A stretch of 64,000 nt of DNA from Neelides folsomi (GCA_034687125.1 JAQGBZ010000022.1:124001-188000), one strand, 5' to 3'; positions 26,792 through 40,500 are shown, counted from the stretch's first letter. The notes: generated from the letters alone by a model not told the origin. Numbers and translations are program-made.

Positions 26792-29700
26792 TCATTTATT
26801 AATCTTTGTTGCCTTTTCTTGTTCCAAATCGGCATAAAGTTTCATTCCAAGCGGTAGAATTCTGTAATCCCGCTTTTCAGTTTTTGCTGTCCAAAGCGAA
26901 AGTAAACTTGTTTTTGTGTTAATTTCTTCTGAATCGGGATCATCTCTTGGTTTTTTCAAAGGAGGGGGCGACATTGGCGAGTCAGTCATTGGATTTGACA
27001 AGCTTGTAAAACATAACAACGTAATTAGTATTTTATAAAATATGTAATCTGTAGTTAAATTAAAGAATATATCAGAACTCTCATATTCAGAGAAGTAAAT
27101 GGAAATAAATCGATATTTCTCTTACTTTGCAACTTGTTTAGAGATCTCATATAAAATAGTTTCAGAAACCACATCTTTTCCTCTGAGCTTTTCTTCTTTT
27201 TTGATTGCGTCTTTGCTTGCATCTCTCTTACATTCTCTGAAACATTCCAAAATTTTCCGATGTTGCTCAGAATGCTGATTGGCTTCAATAAATGTCTCCA
27301 ATTCCATGTACACATTTCTCCATTGCTCATCTCTATTTTTTAAAGATTGGGAATCAATTTACTATTTATTTTATTTACACACGCTTCAAAATTGTGAATT
27401 ATTGAATAGAATACAATACTCAAAATTTATTTAAATCATATTTCACCTCTTATGCCCCTTTTTATGATGAGGTGAAGGAATCGGCGGAGGATCTCCCCTG
27501 GCTTCAATAGCCATTAAATTCCAAATTGTTTTATCGCAGTCATTTTTCTCCATATCAGTCATTTTATCATTTGGAAGTAATTTAAGAAGATTTTCAAGAT
27601 GCTGGAAAATGGTTCAATTTGTTGAAATTGAATAAACATTAAAATAGGAAAAATTCTTATAGTACTACTATTTATTTTATAAATTACATACCACGGCCAT
27701 GGGAAAAAGAAGTGAACCACTTATGGTCAGAGGCCAATATGCAGTTTTGGACTGAAGACGATTTTTAGCAAGTTCAATCGGCCTTTTCCAATCAGCAATA
27801 CTTTTTGTTTCTTCAAGACTACTTCTTCGACTCTGACTCTTTTCTCTTTTTGGCTTTACATGCGAATCTGGATATGGAGTCAACATGTTCAATTTCATGA
27901 AGTCGACAAAATCCTAATGAATGATTATATGAAATTAAAATAAAAATTTAAGCTTACAATTAGTTAGAGTGCCATTGAGAAACAACAATAACACGCCATA
28001 AAATCTTAAAAGTAAGGTAAAGTATTATCTTATTATATCATTTTTACTGGAATTCTGTAGTCTGTGACTCTGCCTCCAATTCCTTCAGAAATCGAGGGAG
28101 GATCTTCTAATATATTCCGAGCATTATAAATAATATGCATCCAAATCTCAGATCCATGGGCAGTCAAAACATGTGAAGTTGTTTTATCTTTAAATTAAAA
28201 CAGAAAAAAGTTTGGCTTAAAATCAAGTTGGATTACCACTTATTATTATTATTAAAGTATTTTGGGAATATACAGATACTTTTTTTGAGCATTTCTAGCC
28301 ACACGGATCTTCCATTAAGAACAAAATTGCTGAGACAAGTTGATGGACGGCTGATAAAAAATAAAACTTTATATCAAATTTAAATTTTATTAATACCTAT
28401 AGATTAGTTAGATTTTTTCATATGGTTATTACCTGTTAACTTCGACTGGTGTTATCCGACCTTACAAAAACAATATGAGTATTAGTTATTTAATTATTTA
28501 TAAAAAATTGTGAGACTGGCTTACATGCATTTATACAATGGTGAAGGGATCCGAGACCTGGACCTTTGGGAGTCGTGGGTGAAGACCATTTAAGAACCAT
28601 TGATTCTTTAGCTGTAATCAATATTTTAAAAATAAACGTAATGAAAGTTGAATACCTTTGAAATTAAAAGTAACAAAATAATAATGGAATAATGGATATA
28701 ATGTTACTTGAATTAGGAAGTCTTGGATGGAAAAGATTGACATCGTAATTGGAAGATGAAGTAGAATTCTGTTCTTCTTTCATTGGAATACCAGTAACGG
28801 TTGTGGTTACGAGATTATGATGCGAAATGCAGCTATATTATAATAGAAAAATTCAATTCATTATAAATTAAAATTCAATTTGTTACTGCTGTGTTATTTG
28901 TTATTTAAACTTACAGATCCATTAATTTACGATATAAGAAGTCTGCAGTTAAAACAATTGTCTCGGATCTTACTGTAGGAGATATCTACAAAGAAATTAT
29001 TTAAGAAATTAATTTTTTAATTAAAATTTATAAGTATAATAAATTACATCGTGAAGAGGCTTCGGTAAAACTCGTGCTAAATGATCTTTCCCAATAGGGT
29101 GAACGGAAATTATCACCAATTCCAATTCATGGATATGAATACTGTAAGATTAATAAAAGTGAAATTAATAAATAGAATCCAATATAAATTATCTTTACTT
29201 TTTTGAAGAGGTTGATCGATTCTGCTCCGATAAACAGTCGAGAAACATTTCTTCTAAATCTTGATCGACAATACTTGATGTAATACAAATGATTCTCCCT
29301 TTATTTCGGACCTAGTAAATAAACATTTGGTTTACTTTTGTCTTGTTTAATCTAAATATTTTACATTTAGTCGTATTTGTAATGAATAAATATTTGTAAT
29401 TAATATTTAATACTTTTGATAAAGAATTGAGTTGTGAAGGCGAAGGCTCAGATAAAGCTTCAACAGCAGCTTTAATTCCTATTTGAATTGATCCGTGAGA
29501 TTTTGCAGGAGGTCCAGTCATTGAAAAAGCTTCACATATCTTAAATAAAGAATAAAAATGATTATTATTCTCAGAGGCAAAATATTAAACAAATTGATTC
29601 ATTAATTTATATGTTAACATTTAATTATTACAAAGCTCATGTTTTGCTGGTTAGGATGCCAATTATTTAGAGAGTCATGAACTTGCGGATTGGAGATAAT

Positions 29701-29940
29701 AAATCGAATAGGCCTTTCTTCAGAAAATATGTCCCATGTAACTCTTGCATATTCAAGAGTGTTTTCAACAATCGTCGGCCAAAGAGGTTTTACTACTGGT
29801 GGTACATAACAATACCCGGGCATTTGTTGTTGTAACCGGGTTCTTCCACTTGACTCAATCTCCAATTGAATGCCGCTACTCTCCCTCATCACCAAACAGT
29901 GATCGAGTAAAAACACTGTTTTATGATATAGTTCACACAT
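26792..29940 (-). CDS. INTS13: Integrator complex subunit 13 (asunder homologue)
   Basis: Nuclear subunit of the Integrator complex, which cleaves snRNA and paused mRNA transcripts; the fly orthologue asunder also affects dynein localisation in spermatogenesis. Exons, 5' to 3': 29940-29632, 29539-29414, 29311-29199, 29141-29048, 28985-28915, 28832-28708, 28611-28525, 28460-28433, 28350-28280, 28187-28048, 27913-27692, 27601-27447, 27332-27126, 27002-26792; phases agree, 652 aa against 706 in human. Family segments: [10 protein letters not shown] at the N-terminus (VWA-like part), [18 protein letters not shown] with [32 protein letters not shown] with [21 protein letters not shown], and the C-terminal LLSLWTAK motif. 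A basic stretch [12 protein letters not shown] may be a nuclear signal. Exon 28460-28433 is a 28-nt microexon. Confidence 0.92.
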
Positions 29941-31180
29941 GGTGAATAATTAGGTAATTAGGATCAATTGATAAATAATAAACTTTAACAAACTATCTTA
30001 TTGTTAGTTTCAACTTTCAATGTTTCAATCGAAAAGACCAAAAGGCAAACAAAATGAAAATAGTTGATTTCGAATAAATCCCAAGATTCGCAACTTGTAG
30101 GGAGATATTAAATGCCATTCACAATTTTCACGCATTAAACGTTTCAGATTCTTTCACATCAACAATAATCATGAATTTTAGTAAATTATCGTTAACTTTA
30201 AGTTTATTAAGTTTCAAAATCTTTGATGAAGCCTTAATTTCATTAATAGTTTTCATCCCATATTGGTTGGAAAATTCTTATTTAAAGTCTTTCATTCCTA
30301 CTATTTAATTCGATGAAAACAAAGGCATTGTGAAGTAATGTGAAGCAGTTTCATTTCTGCCCAAAAAAGCAATAAAGATAATTCCAATGACTCGAGAACT
30401 CGAGATTCATTCATTCGAGTTCATGTAAGTTATGACACAATATCCTTGTTGATAAAAATGATCTCAAATTACATGCGCACAATTGAAATTATAAGACTTA
30501 TTACTAAATTACTTCAAATACAATACATAGTTATAATAATTATGTATTATAGCAAGTACTCATGGTTAGTTAATATGTTAATATGTAAGTAGTAATTACT
30601 TGCCATGTTATATATAAAATAATGCTTAAATTTCGCATATCGTGGGTGAGTAATAAATTGATGATCATTTCATGACTTATGATATTTTCAAAGAATCTAT
30701 AAACAGTGTAACCATTTTAACCAACAAGTAAATAATTGATAATCCTGAACTTTTCCCTTTGATGCGATAAGCACGAGATGAGGAATATGGGCAGGGATCC
30801 GCACTGATTACTACTTACGCGGGAAGGGATTCCGATGTGTGGAGCGCACAGGGTCAAGGGGTATTGATGGTTAAAGAGCATCACTAGAAACTATTTTACA
30901 AGTTAACTTTCGTCTGTAAATTCCAGAGGTTAATTAATTATTGAACAATTAAAATTCATTTTTTTACCTCTTGGTCCCCCAAGTTCATGGTTGAAAATCT
31001 TATGTTAAATCCCGTCTGATTTTTGACAAAATGAATCATGATTTTATATGGTTAACATACACACATTAAGAAGAATACCTAATAATTATATATAAACTTG
31101 GAATTTATTTCCAATTTACAAAATAGTTTTTACCTTATTATTATCAATATAACTCATTGCCAAAATGACGTTAAATATTA
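29941..31180. other. Intergenic region upstream of INTS13
   Basis: About 1.2 kb. The proximal part should hold the INTS13 promoter. A more GC-rich patch at about 30770-30880 stands out from the AT-rich surroundings but has no recognised content. No exon was seen. Confidence 0.5.
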
Positions 31181-31526
31181 GAGAGGTTCCTTTTTCAGGA
31201 TTGTAGAAAATCTGATTGTAAAACGGATTGTAGAGCCGGTAATGACGTCATTTCATGACGTCATTAGCATTTCTACAATACAAAACTTCAATATTCTAAA
31301 CATAACCCTTTCCCGGATTGTGATTGTAGTTTAAATTTCCCACTCAGATATCATCAATTATCATTTCACAGAGAGAACGATTTTCATAAAGTAATTCTTT
31401 CGCGCGAAAAATACAATCACAATCACAATCTCAAAAAATGAACCTCAGATTTTACAATCCGAAATTGTAGCTCAGATTGTAGCTACAGTCACAATCAGAA
31501 TCAGAATTCTAAAAAAGGAACCTCCC
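31181..31526. mobile_element. 346-bp MITE with GAGAGGTTCC ends
   Basis: Terminal inverted repeats begin GAGAGGTTCCTTTTT at the left and, read inward, GGGAGGTTCCTTTTT at the right. The flanks carry a 5-bp direct repeat TATTA at 31176-31180 and 31527-31531. Both subterminal parts are rich in GATTGT or ACAATC words. A perfect 27-bp palindrome at 31240-31266 holds two TGACGTCA sites. No open frame of note. Superfamily is not certain from these ends. Confidence 0.75.
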
Positions 31527-31530
31527 TATT

Positions 31531-32320
31531 ATGTCAATTTTAAATTTTATTATTGATAAAATAAAAGTCGAGTATAATGATTTGCCTACTGAACCTATTT
31601 CTAAAGAGGAAATCGATCTCGCAGAAGAAAATTACCCAATTTTAATTTGTGCTACGAAGGAAACAATGAAGAAACTCTGGAATTTAAAACGGGCAGTGAT
31701 TTTTTTGAATTTACATATGACGAAATTGATTGCGATATTGAATCTCAAGATAGCTGTTCACAAGAATGGGAAATGCTCGAAATCGAACGGAATACTTTCA
31801 CAGCAGAGCAAATAAAAAAGTATTAGGCTTTTATGACGGATGCAAATCAAACAAACTAAAGCAAACGGCAAAAAGGTATCCAAAAATCACTCTTTCAATG
31901 TACATTACCAGATTTCGTGAATATATAAAAAGCAATGGAACCAAAGTGGAAAAATTGGATCAAATTGAGGAAATGGTGAGAAAAAGTTCATTGAATGCAG
32001 GACTTTAAGATTAAATATTCATGACCGAGACTTGAGAAGATGGGGAAAATCGTATTCAAAGTAAATGGGTTTAAATGATTTCAATGCAAGTGAATTTTGG
32101 GTGGAATGTTTTAAAATCAAAAATCGAATTGTTTCTCGCAAAATCACGAAGTTCACGTCAACAAATGAAATACAAAATACAAATAATATTCAACGCACAG
32201 TTACGGAATTTGTAATTTCAACAAGAGAAAAGCTTCCTTTATACAAAAATTCTGTATTAATAACTGTAAATAATTACACTAAATTATTAGCGCTTTGAGT
32301 GAACAAGTGAGGGATGAGTC
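31531..32320 (+). pseudogene. Decayed CENPB-type (pogo/Tigger-like) transposase fragment
   Basis: Pieces in different frames read together as the N-terminal DNA-binding part of a common arthropod transposase family. Visible are an acidic start, FYDGCKSNKLKQTAKRYPK, then SMYITRFREYIKSNGT, KLDQIEEMVR, HDRDLRRWGKSYSK, a stop, FNASEFWVECFKIKNRIVSR and KITKFTS. At least two frameshifts and one in-frame stop are present and the DDE catalytic domain is missing, so it is dead. It lies directly beside the 346-bp MITE, but nothing shows that the two are one element. Confidence 0.65.
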
Positions 32321-33173
32321 ACTAGCACTGGTTGACACGACCGCCTCCCAGACAACTGAGGAGAGAGGACGTTGTGTGCTCTTTCCTTTGTTAGAGCTAA
32401 GGGTAAAGTCTATTGAGCGCCCTTCACCTTCTCTTGGTTGTTTGACTTATCCGAATCGTCCAATGAGTTTACATAATTTGAATGTTCTTGGTCCTTGAAT
32501 TCCTAATTGTTACTTCATTTGACTATTCATTATATTTTATTTTAATTTTTAAGATGAGAAGATAAAACTTACCATATTAAGCCAAAATTATGCATAGCTT
32601 AAAGCACCAATGAACATAATTTAATACTATCAATTTTTTACATATTTGCTTTCTAATTTAGGAATCAATAATTGTCCCTCCTGCTGAACATTACCTAATT
32701 CGCTTTATATGCCATAAGCAAGGATTATGAAATTAACATGCCATGATACGTGATTTTACCAATTTATCCATTGAAAATAATGATTAGGTAGTAAAGAAGT
32801 TTAGTTGTATTGTAATTTTTAGATTTTAATATTCAAATTGATGGCAAACATTCTCTTATACAATTATGAGCACGAAAGTCATTTTCATTATACAATTTTA
32901 TAACTATAAATATAATATTTAATTTACTATCTAAAATCATAAAAATATATAAATTACAATTGCTTTAAATGCATTATTATATCAAATGATCGGTGGAAAT
33001 GAGGTTTTTATCTAATGGTCCATAAATGCGCTTTGCAGGTTTTTGCTTCTTCAATTGATCAATTGTCTTTTATTTTATTCAATGCGTTGAAAGAGTTGGA
33101 TCTAATATAAATAATTACTTATGTTATAATATATAATAATTAGGCGTTTAAATTGTCTTTGATTGGTATAATA
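32321..33173. other. Intergenic region between transposon remnants
   Basis: About 850 bp. A short open stretch at 32295-32498 matches no family I recognise. The remainder is AT-rich without visible features. Confidence 0.4.
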
Positions 33174-33590
33174 CTACTTATGAGCACGGGAGTTGTCAAA
33201 ATCCCTTTTACGACTACCTTGCATTCTTTTCTCAAATTATTCAGTATATCACATTTTGCACTTTAATTAATCATTAGTTTATTCGAAAATATAATATAAA
33301 TTGAAATTAACAAAAGATTTTAAATGAAATTAAAACTTTAACTATAAGAAAAATCTAATACTTGGTAACGTCACCCCTAGCTTTAATTTGCTCACGGGTT
33401 CTCTGAGGTATAGAAGAGACCAATCTCTGACAAGTTTCATTTAAAATCTTTTGTTAATTTCAATTTATATTATATTTTCGAATAAGCTAATGATTAATTA
33501 AAGTGCAAAATGTGATATACTGAATAATTTGAGAAAAGAATGCAAGGTAATCGTAAAAGGGGTTTTGACAACTCCCGTGCTCACGAGTGG
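33174..33590 (-). mobile_element. Tc1-like deletion derivative with long inverted repeats
   Basis: A 417-bp element flanked by TA on both sides (33172-33173 and 33591-33592). Its two ends, 33174-33329 and 33435-33590, are nearly perfect inverted repeats of about 156 bp starting C(T/C)ACT. The 105-bp centre holds the last codons of a Tc1 transposase on the - strand. It is explained by internal deletion of a Tc1 element with long terminal repeats. RNA or single-stranded DNA from it would fold into a long hairpin. Confidence 0.85.
33355..33447 (-). pseudogene. C-terminal fragment of Tc1 transposase
   Basis: Thirty codons and a stop read ILNETCQRLVSSIPQRTREQ and IKARGDVTKY, the typical C-terminus of Tc1/mariner transposases (LV-SMP-R-----IKA-G--T-Y). 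The HTH and DDE parts are absent, so it cannot be active. Confidence 0.8.
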
Positions 33591-34577
33591 TAATGTGCAT
33601 AAAATAATTGAAATAATATGTTTCTATTTCTATAAATTATTTTACTACTCATGTGTAGAGTATACTTGTAGTATAACTATTTTAGTTACTTTATGTAATT
33701 ATTATGTATAGATATATGGTAAATAATAATGTAGATTGTTACATTTTTACTTAATTCTTGAACTATATTGTTTAATAACATTTTGTTATACATAATTAAT
33801 AAAATAAATACCTTACCAAACAAAATTAATTCTGGCATAGCCTATTATCACCTTTCTATTTATTTATAAACTGAACAAAGATTCTCAGTATGACTTGAAT
33901 GTTCCAAACCCAATAAGTACAATAGTAGATTTATAAATTACATATTACATTATATAGTTAATTATGATTACATGTAATATTATTTATGATAAATACTTAT
34001 TTAATTACAGGTATATGTAATTAGGTATTAATTAACAAGTATTTTATTTTAAATGCTTAAATAACGTTTCATCGAAGAATTACAATTTCAATAACTCCAC
34101 TAAATGCAAATTCAGCATTTTACACACAGTATATTTAACAATTTTTGTACGAGCATGCAAACATATCTCAGTTATGGTATGTATTCAGCGCAATGAGATG
34201 ATCAAATATATATATGTAATAACTTAATAATTTCTTATCATTAATACCGTTTGTTAAATTAGTTAATATTTAAGCCTACATATTTACAATACTTTAATGA
34301 GATGAATATTACATAATTATTCTCGAATAAGTACTTTTCATATAAATACTTACAAACATGTCTCAAAAAGACCTTAAACTCGTACCTTTAATTAATCCCT
34401 ATATCTAATTACTACCCATAAAAATAATAGGATTTCGTTTTATTATAATAGAAACTTTAACGGTGAGAATAAATAACATTTTGAATTGTAATTGATGGAA
34501 TTAGGTTCTCAGGAAGATGATTATGAGATTGTAGTCGGAGGGGAAAAGAAATGAAGGCATTAGGAATTAAGTTGAAT
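33591..34577. other. AT-rich region downstream of the zinc-finger gene
   Basis: About 1 kb of AT-rich DNA on the 3' side of the - strand zinc-finger gene; it should include its 3' UTR. No exon or repeat was recognised. Confidence 0.45.
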
Positions 34578-37500
34578 TCATTTCTGCTGTAGCATGTCGG
34601 GGCTCAGCTGTGAGCCATTGGGTTCATCAGGGGTGCCAAGGGAGTCTTCGGTGGATGACGGGTCGTCTGGTCCTTCCCTTGACGCACCATTCCCTTCCAA
34701 GTCACGCCTCGGAGAACCGCCAGTCTCACTCTTTCTCCGTCCACTCCGCCCCGAGCAGCTCTCTAATTCCTCGTCAGAGTCGTCTGATCGATAAAAGAAC
34801 TTCTTCCGCCTCCTTCCCTTCTCTTCACAAAGTGAGGAAGCCCCAGACGGCCCGAGTCCTCCCAACGGCCCTCCAACATTCAGCCCTGTCATCCCACCAG
34901 CCATGCCAGCCAGGGAGAGGAACTTTGACTTCAAATCCCCTGTGATTCCGCTCTCTAAAATGGCTTTCTTCATCTCCTCATGGCTCACAAGGTGATTGTC
35001 GAGCTCGGCCCGGAAGAAAAACTTGAGATGACACAAATGGCAGTCGTAGGGCTTAGACTGAAGCCCGTGTTCGAGCATGTGTTGGTGCAAACCCGCAGCG
35101 GCTGTAAACACCGTTGAGCACATATAGCAAGTGAAGGAGGAACAGCCTTCGAACGTGTGCTCGATGAGATGACATTGTAATTTAAACGGAGATTCAAATG
35201 AGGATGAGCATAAACCGCATTCATGAGAACTTCCTTCCGTGAGGAGATGGGACGCGACGTGAGATTGAACTTCCGCTTCCGACCCGAAACTCATTTGACA
35301 TTTAATGCATTGGTACGTGCGAGGGTCGCTCCTATAATCTCGATCTTGTTCCATTCGTTCTTGGCGTTCGGATCGTTCAGGACGTTCTTCTTTGATAATC
35401 GACGCTAGTTTCCCCAATGGACTTGAATGAGCCGCACTGTAGCAATTGGAACATAAGTAAGTGGAGGAACTTCCAGTGATCAGTCCGTTCAAATAGAACT
35501 TTTTGTCTCCATCGTCATCTCGTAAACAAACGCAACATTGGGCTGGTGCTTTCCCATTCCGTTGGCCAGGAGAATCATATTGTTTCGTATGGAACCGTGC
35601 ATGGATTTGGACTTCAATGTCAGTAATGAGGGTTTGTCTGCATATGACGCAAGGTACGGGTGGGTTGCCAGGGCTCAAGTGCTGTTTAAGATGACTGTAG
35701 TAAGACTCCTCTGAAATGATGTTCTGCTTACACCCCGTGCAGACGCTCCCACTCACTACCTTGCAATGGGTGAGTTTATGCTCTGCCAAAAGCGTAGCGG
35801 TGGGACACACTTCGTCACAAATGTTACACTTGTGCTTCCCAGAAGCCACGATCTGATGACTTTTCATGTGATTCTCCAATTCTGAACGGCTCTTACAATT
35901 CTCACTGCAATATGCACAATGGAGACTCACCGATGACCCGCTCGATCCGCTTTTGAGTCCCGGAGCAGTTTGAATCGGCCCATTGCCCTTCATCCCGTCA
36001 CGGGAATTGGAAATGTGATGGACGGCCTTTCGATGAGACAAAAGATCCGACTCACTTGACAGGTACTTGTCACAAATATCGCATTTGAATTCATTCGCAG
36101 CCCTTTTCCGCTCTTTTCGCCCATGGTCGTTCTTCATCTTCGGCGGCGGAGATTTGGATTGGGAGCCGTTGAGAGCTGTGGAGTGTGCCGTCTGCATGTG
36201 TTTATCAAGGAGGAATTCAACATGGAAGGCCTCGTCACACATTTTACATCGGAATTGTTTCTGGTGGGTGCTGAGGTGGAACTGGAGGTCGAGTTCGGAT
36301 GGAAAGCTGGCACTGCAGAGAAGACATCGATATGGAGACACTTTTCGCAAATGGGCCATCTTCACATGGACCTAAAAGAGAACCCTTTTGTCAGTTTGAA
36401 CCCTTCAACTTCTCCGCTCATTAAGCCCCCATTCACACGCCCACGAGGAGATTCAGAAGGGAGACTGACGACTTGACATCTACCACTCGGCCTTTCTCAC
36501 TCCCACATTACTCCTTTTCATTCCAAGTCTCCCTTCGATTCCCCACTGTTTTTCTAACTCACCCTAACCATTTTTCACTACATCGACCTGTAACCCCTTC
36601 ACAACATCGACCCCTCACATCTGTTCTATCTTATTATAACTATATTTAATATACCGAGCAGAAAATATTAAACACCCCCCATTGAAAATCTACTAACTTT
36701 TTTCTAAATTTTAATTCTTATTTAATCACATTCCCAATTTTTTGCTCAAAATCCCCTTTGGAATAAAATCAAAAATGTTAACAAACCTGAAATTCAATTT
36801 CCGAACGGAATATGGTAGTGCAGGAGGTGCAGCGATAAAGTTTGCACTCGTTTGAATGCTTCACGGCAAAATGAACTTGGATAGACACCTTGGAATCGAA
36901 CATCTCTTTGCATAAGCTGCAACGGAAGAGGTGATGAGCGTGAATATCGATAAGGTGCTTCTGAAGTTCGTCCGGCTTGCAGAAGAGCTTGAGGCAACTT
37001 TGACATCCATATTCCGTAGTCGTGGCAAGGTAGTGACCAAGGGCATGAGCCTCAAGCTCCTCTTCCGATCCAAACTCGCTCTCGCAGTCGTCACAGGCAA
37101 ACTTTTGAACAACTTCTTCTAAATGGGATTTGAGGTGAGCTCGGAAGGATTCAAAATCAGAGAATCCCGCATTGCATTGATTACAAAGAAGACTGTGCTT
37201 TCGCTTTTCTTCTCCCTCATCTCGTCTTGAACGCTTTGAAGCTGGCTCTCCCTTCTTCTTGCTCAAATCCGTCGGTCTGACTTGAGGAGGCTCCGGAGAA
37301 CACACCTGTTGAACCAAACACTTTTAGCATACTTTATCAACAGTTTGCTATTAAAAAAACTTTCAATGCAGCTACGCAAGAGCTATTGTTTTACCAATTA
37401 TTTCAAATATTTTTCGTAAATAAGGATTTAATTGGTATACTTTTGTGGTAGTTAAATAAAATATAAAAGAAAAGGATCATTGAAAATGATCAAAAAATGC

Positions 37501-40500
37501 TAATAGAGCAAAATGAGATTAAAAGGAGAATTAGGTAGATTTTTTACCTGCACTGACGGTTTCCTGAGATGTGGGCCTGTGTGGAAAATGAGGAAATGTT
37601 CGGCATAGGCCATACTATTTGGAAATGCAATCGCACATTGAGCACAAAAGGCGTTTTCCTTCGCTTTCGCCTGAAGATATCCACTGAGACTATGGACGCT
37701 CATTGCATGTTTGTGGAGGCTGCTTAAACTTGAAAACTTCATCGTACACAAGGTACAAGTGAGTGGTGACTGAGAAGCGGAAATAGCTGCAGCCGCAGCC
37801 GCTGCCGCCGCTGCGGAAATACACTGGGATGCAGTTACAGGAGTTCCACCAATTGGGGAAAGGTGAAGAGAACTGTCGCTTAAATCTCCATTTAAAAGGG
37901 ATCCTGAAATAATAAAATTATTTTTTGATTTAATTATGATTCACAATGTTGGTCAATTCTAAACCTATTTTGTTAATTTAAATTAATTTTAAATTTTCAG
38001 ATAGTCATTAGCATTGTAAGGACTCAAGACTATTTGCAAAATAGAAAAATTATCAACAACAACAAATGGGTAATTAAATTTAAAAGTCTTTGGTCTTTGG
38101 TACAACACAATTTGTACTAGTTAAAATGAACGAGTTGTATTTGAGTAATAGGTCTGTGAAATACAAATTTAGCCCATTTGTCATTTCTTGCCTCCATTAA
38201 TTTGAGAAGAAGATAATGTGGATTTGGGAGTGTGGGGAAGATGAATGGGATGGCCTTAAGTTAAATATAATTGTTTTCCAATGAGAGAGTCGTTATACAG
38301 GGCGAGAGTTAATGAAGGTAATGAGGTAGTTGTAAATTGGACCGAGGATCCCGAATGAATTATGGGGCAGAATAACCGGTGTGGGAGAACGCTCACCATG
38401 CATTGCTTGGACATGAAGCTGGAGGCTCTCGAGGGATGGGAACGAGTCTTTGGTGCAGTAGATGCAGGCGAGCTTGGGAAGAGAAAACGGGAGCATCATG
38501 CGGGCCGCCGTCTCTCCTGCTTCCCGAATGCGGGACGATGGAGAGGATGTTCTTGGTGACGACGAGTGGCGTTTTCCTTCATCGGAGGGCGACGAACTGT
38601 TCGGAGGATGGTGGATTGACACGTGGGCCTACAAAAATTAAAATTGAATTTTGTTTAAAAGACAAAAACAGTATAAGTAATGAATGAATATTTGAAGTCG
38701 GTTATAATTTAAAGAATAAAAGCATATTTAAAAAAACAGCAATTTTTCATTAGCTTATTGTTGATTGGTAATCATTCTAATCATTATTGCTTGAATGCAA
38801 TATTCAAATATATTTTTACTAAAATTCTCCAATTGGACCAATTTACCTGTAAATCTTCTCCTGTATGGAAGGTCCCTGTACATTGAAGACATCGAAACGG
38901 GCCTGGACTAGGCGTGCTGGTGATTGACTCTTTCTTGTGATTTTGCATATGGGAAGTAAGCGCGGCAGCCGTGTTGTACCCACGATTGCAAATCACACAT
39001 TGGTACGGCTTCTGATGATCATGAGTTTTCATGTGTATCTTCAAATGATCGCTGTAACAATTCCATTATTCACCCATTAAATAAACTTTATTCATTCATG
39101 GAGCTTTTAAAATGATATTGTTGCCATTGTTGGCTGAACACTCTAACCTCACATGTGGTTAGTGGAAAATCTCCATTACATAAAGCCAAAATTGCCTGGT
39201 GTATCAAAAACTTCGCATATTTACTACTAAGCATTGCTTACTCATATATAACTAACTACATCATTATTGTTATATCGTGCCCCTTGTCTCCCCCATGCAG
39301 AATAGTTCTCAATCTTCAAACCACGAAATGTCACAATTATTAGGTCTAAAGGACTATACAATCAGCAATATAGGAATTTTAAAACCCTACGCTGTCATTT
39401 CACACTTCACCCCTTGTTGATTATAATGTAGGGTTAAGTGAAGTTTTTATGATGGCACTACATACATAATCTCATTAATCATTTACTGGTGGTAAAGTAG
39501 GAGGTCATGCACATGAAGTCTATTGGCTTGTTAGGAGAAAACAGTCACAGGAGATGTTTACGACTCAAGTGACACGAGGATCCAAGGGGGAAGATAAATT
39601 TTATTGAAAATTAACAAAGCCTCACGGATGGACCATCAAAAGCTAACGAATTTCGTCAAGAAAATGGGCGAAGGAAAAAGAGAAATGTTTACCTCCTGGA
39701 GAATGCGGATTCGCAGTGTGGGCACCGATACTTTTTGTCCCCAGTGTGGAGCTTCACATGCCGGTCACGACTCCGCTTGTGCTTGAACAGCCGTTGACAA
39801 AAGTCACACTTGAACGGCATTTGGTCGCTGTGGCTCTGGAAGGAAAACATTTCGTTACAATTCGCCCCAAAAACCTTTACAGGAGAAGATTCGTATTCAA
39901 ATTCAATGCGAGTCAACGAGTAATAAACAACCCCTGAACTCCCTTTGCATGTCATATCCCATACATTTGGCCTATCATTGAGTCAATGCCATTCAATCAC
40001 TCTGATTCTTCTAACTTGAAAGCCCCAGAAAAATTTCCTCAAAGTGGTCAGACTGTGAGTCTTATCATTTTTCTCTATCATCCTGAATGATGATTAGTAA
40101 GGGTCTGTGTGGTTCATTGAAAGGCTCCTCGGCTCCTCCGTCTATCAGGGAGGCTCAATTGGCTTTTGGGTGAAAATAAGTTTATCTTCGAGGTTCGGCG
40201 GAAGACGAGAAGAGCTCTCGGCGAGTCATAATACACACAAGAGGCTCTTTAAGCTTTCATAAACTCATAGATGGATGGGAGACAGTGGTTGAGTCAGGGA
40301 ATGATAAATCATTTTTCCTTTGGATTGGGGACCCTTGACGAAGTCCTATCTACAAAGGGATCGTCGAAGAATGAAGGGCACGGCCTGACTCCTTCTCAAA
40401 ACTTACATATGAGGGAAAATGAGGGTAAATCATAAGGAGGTTTCAAAATTCCGCCCTGATGGACTTTTGGTGAGTCAGAGTCCGTCAGGAAAGTGACACT

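Noticed and set aside
34594-36476. Several + strand open frames of 60-117 codons across the large zinc-finger exon
   Set aside because: They are antisense shadows of a frame with regular C2H2 spacing.
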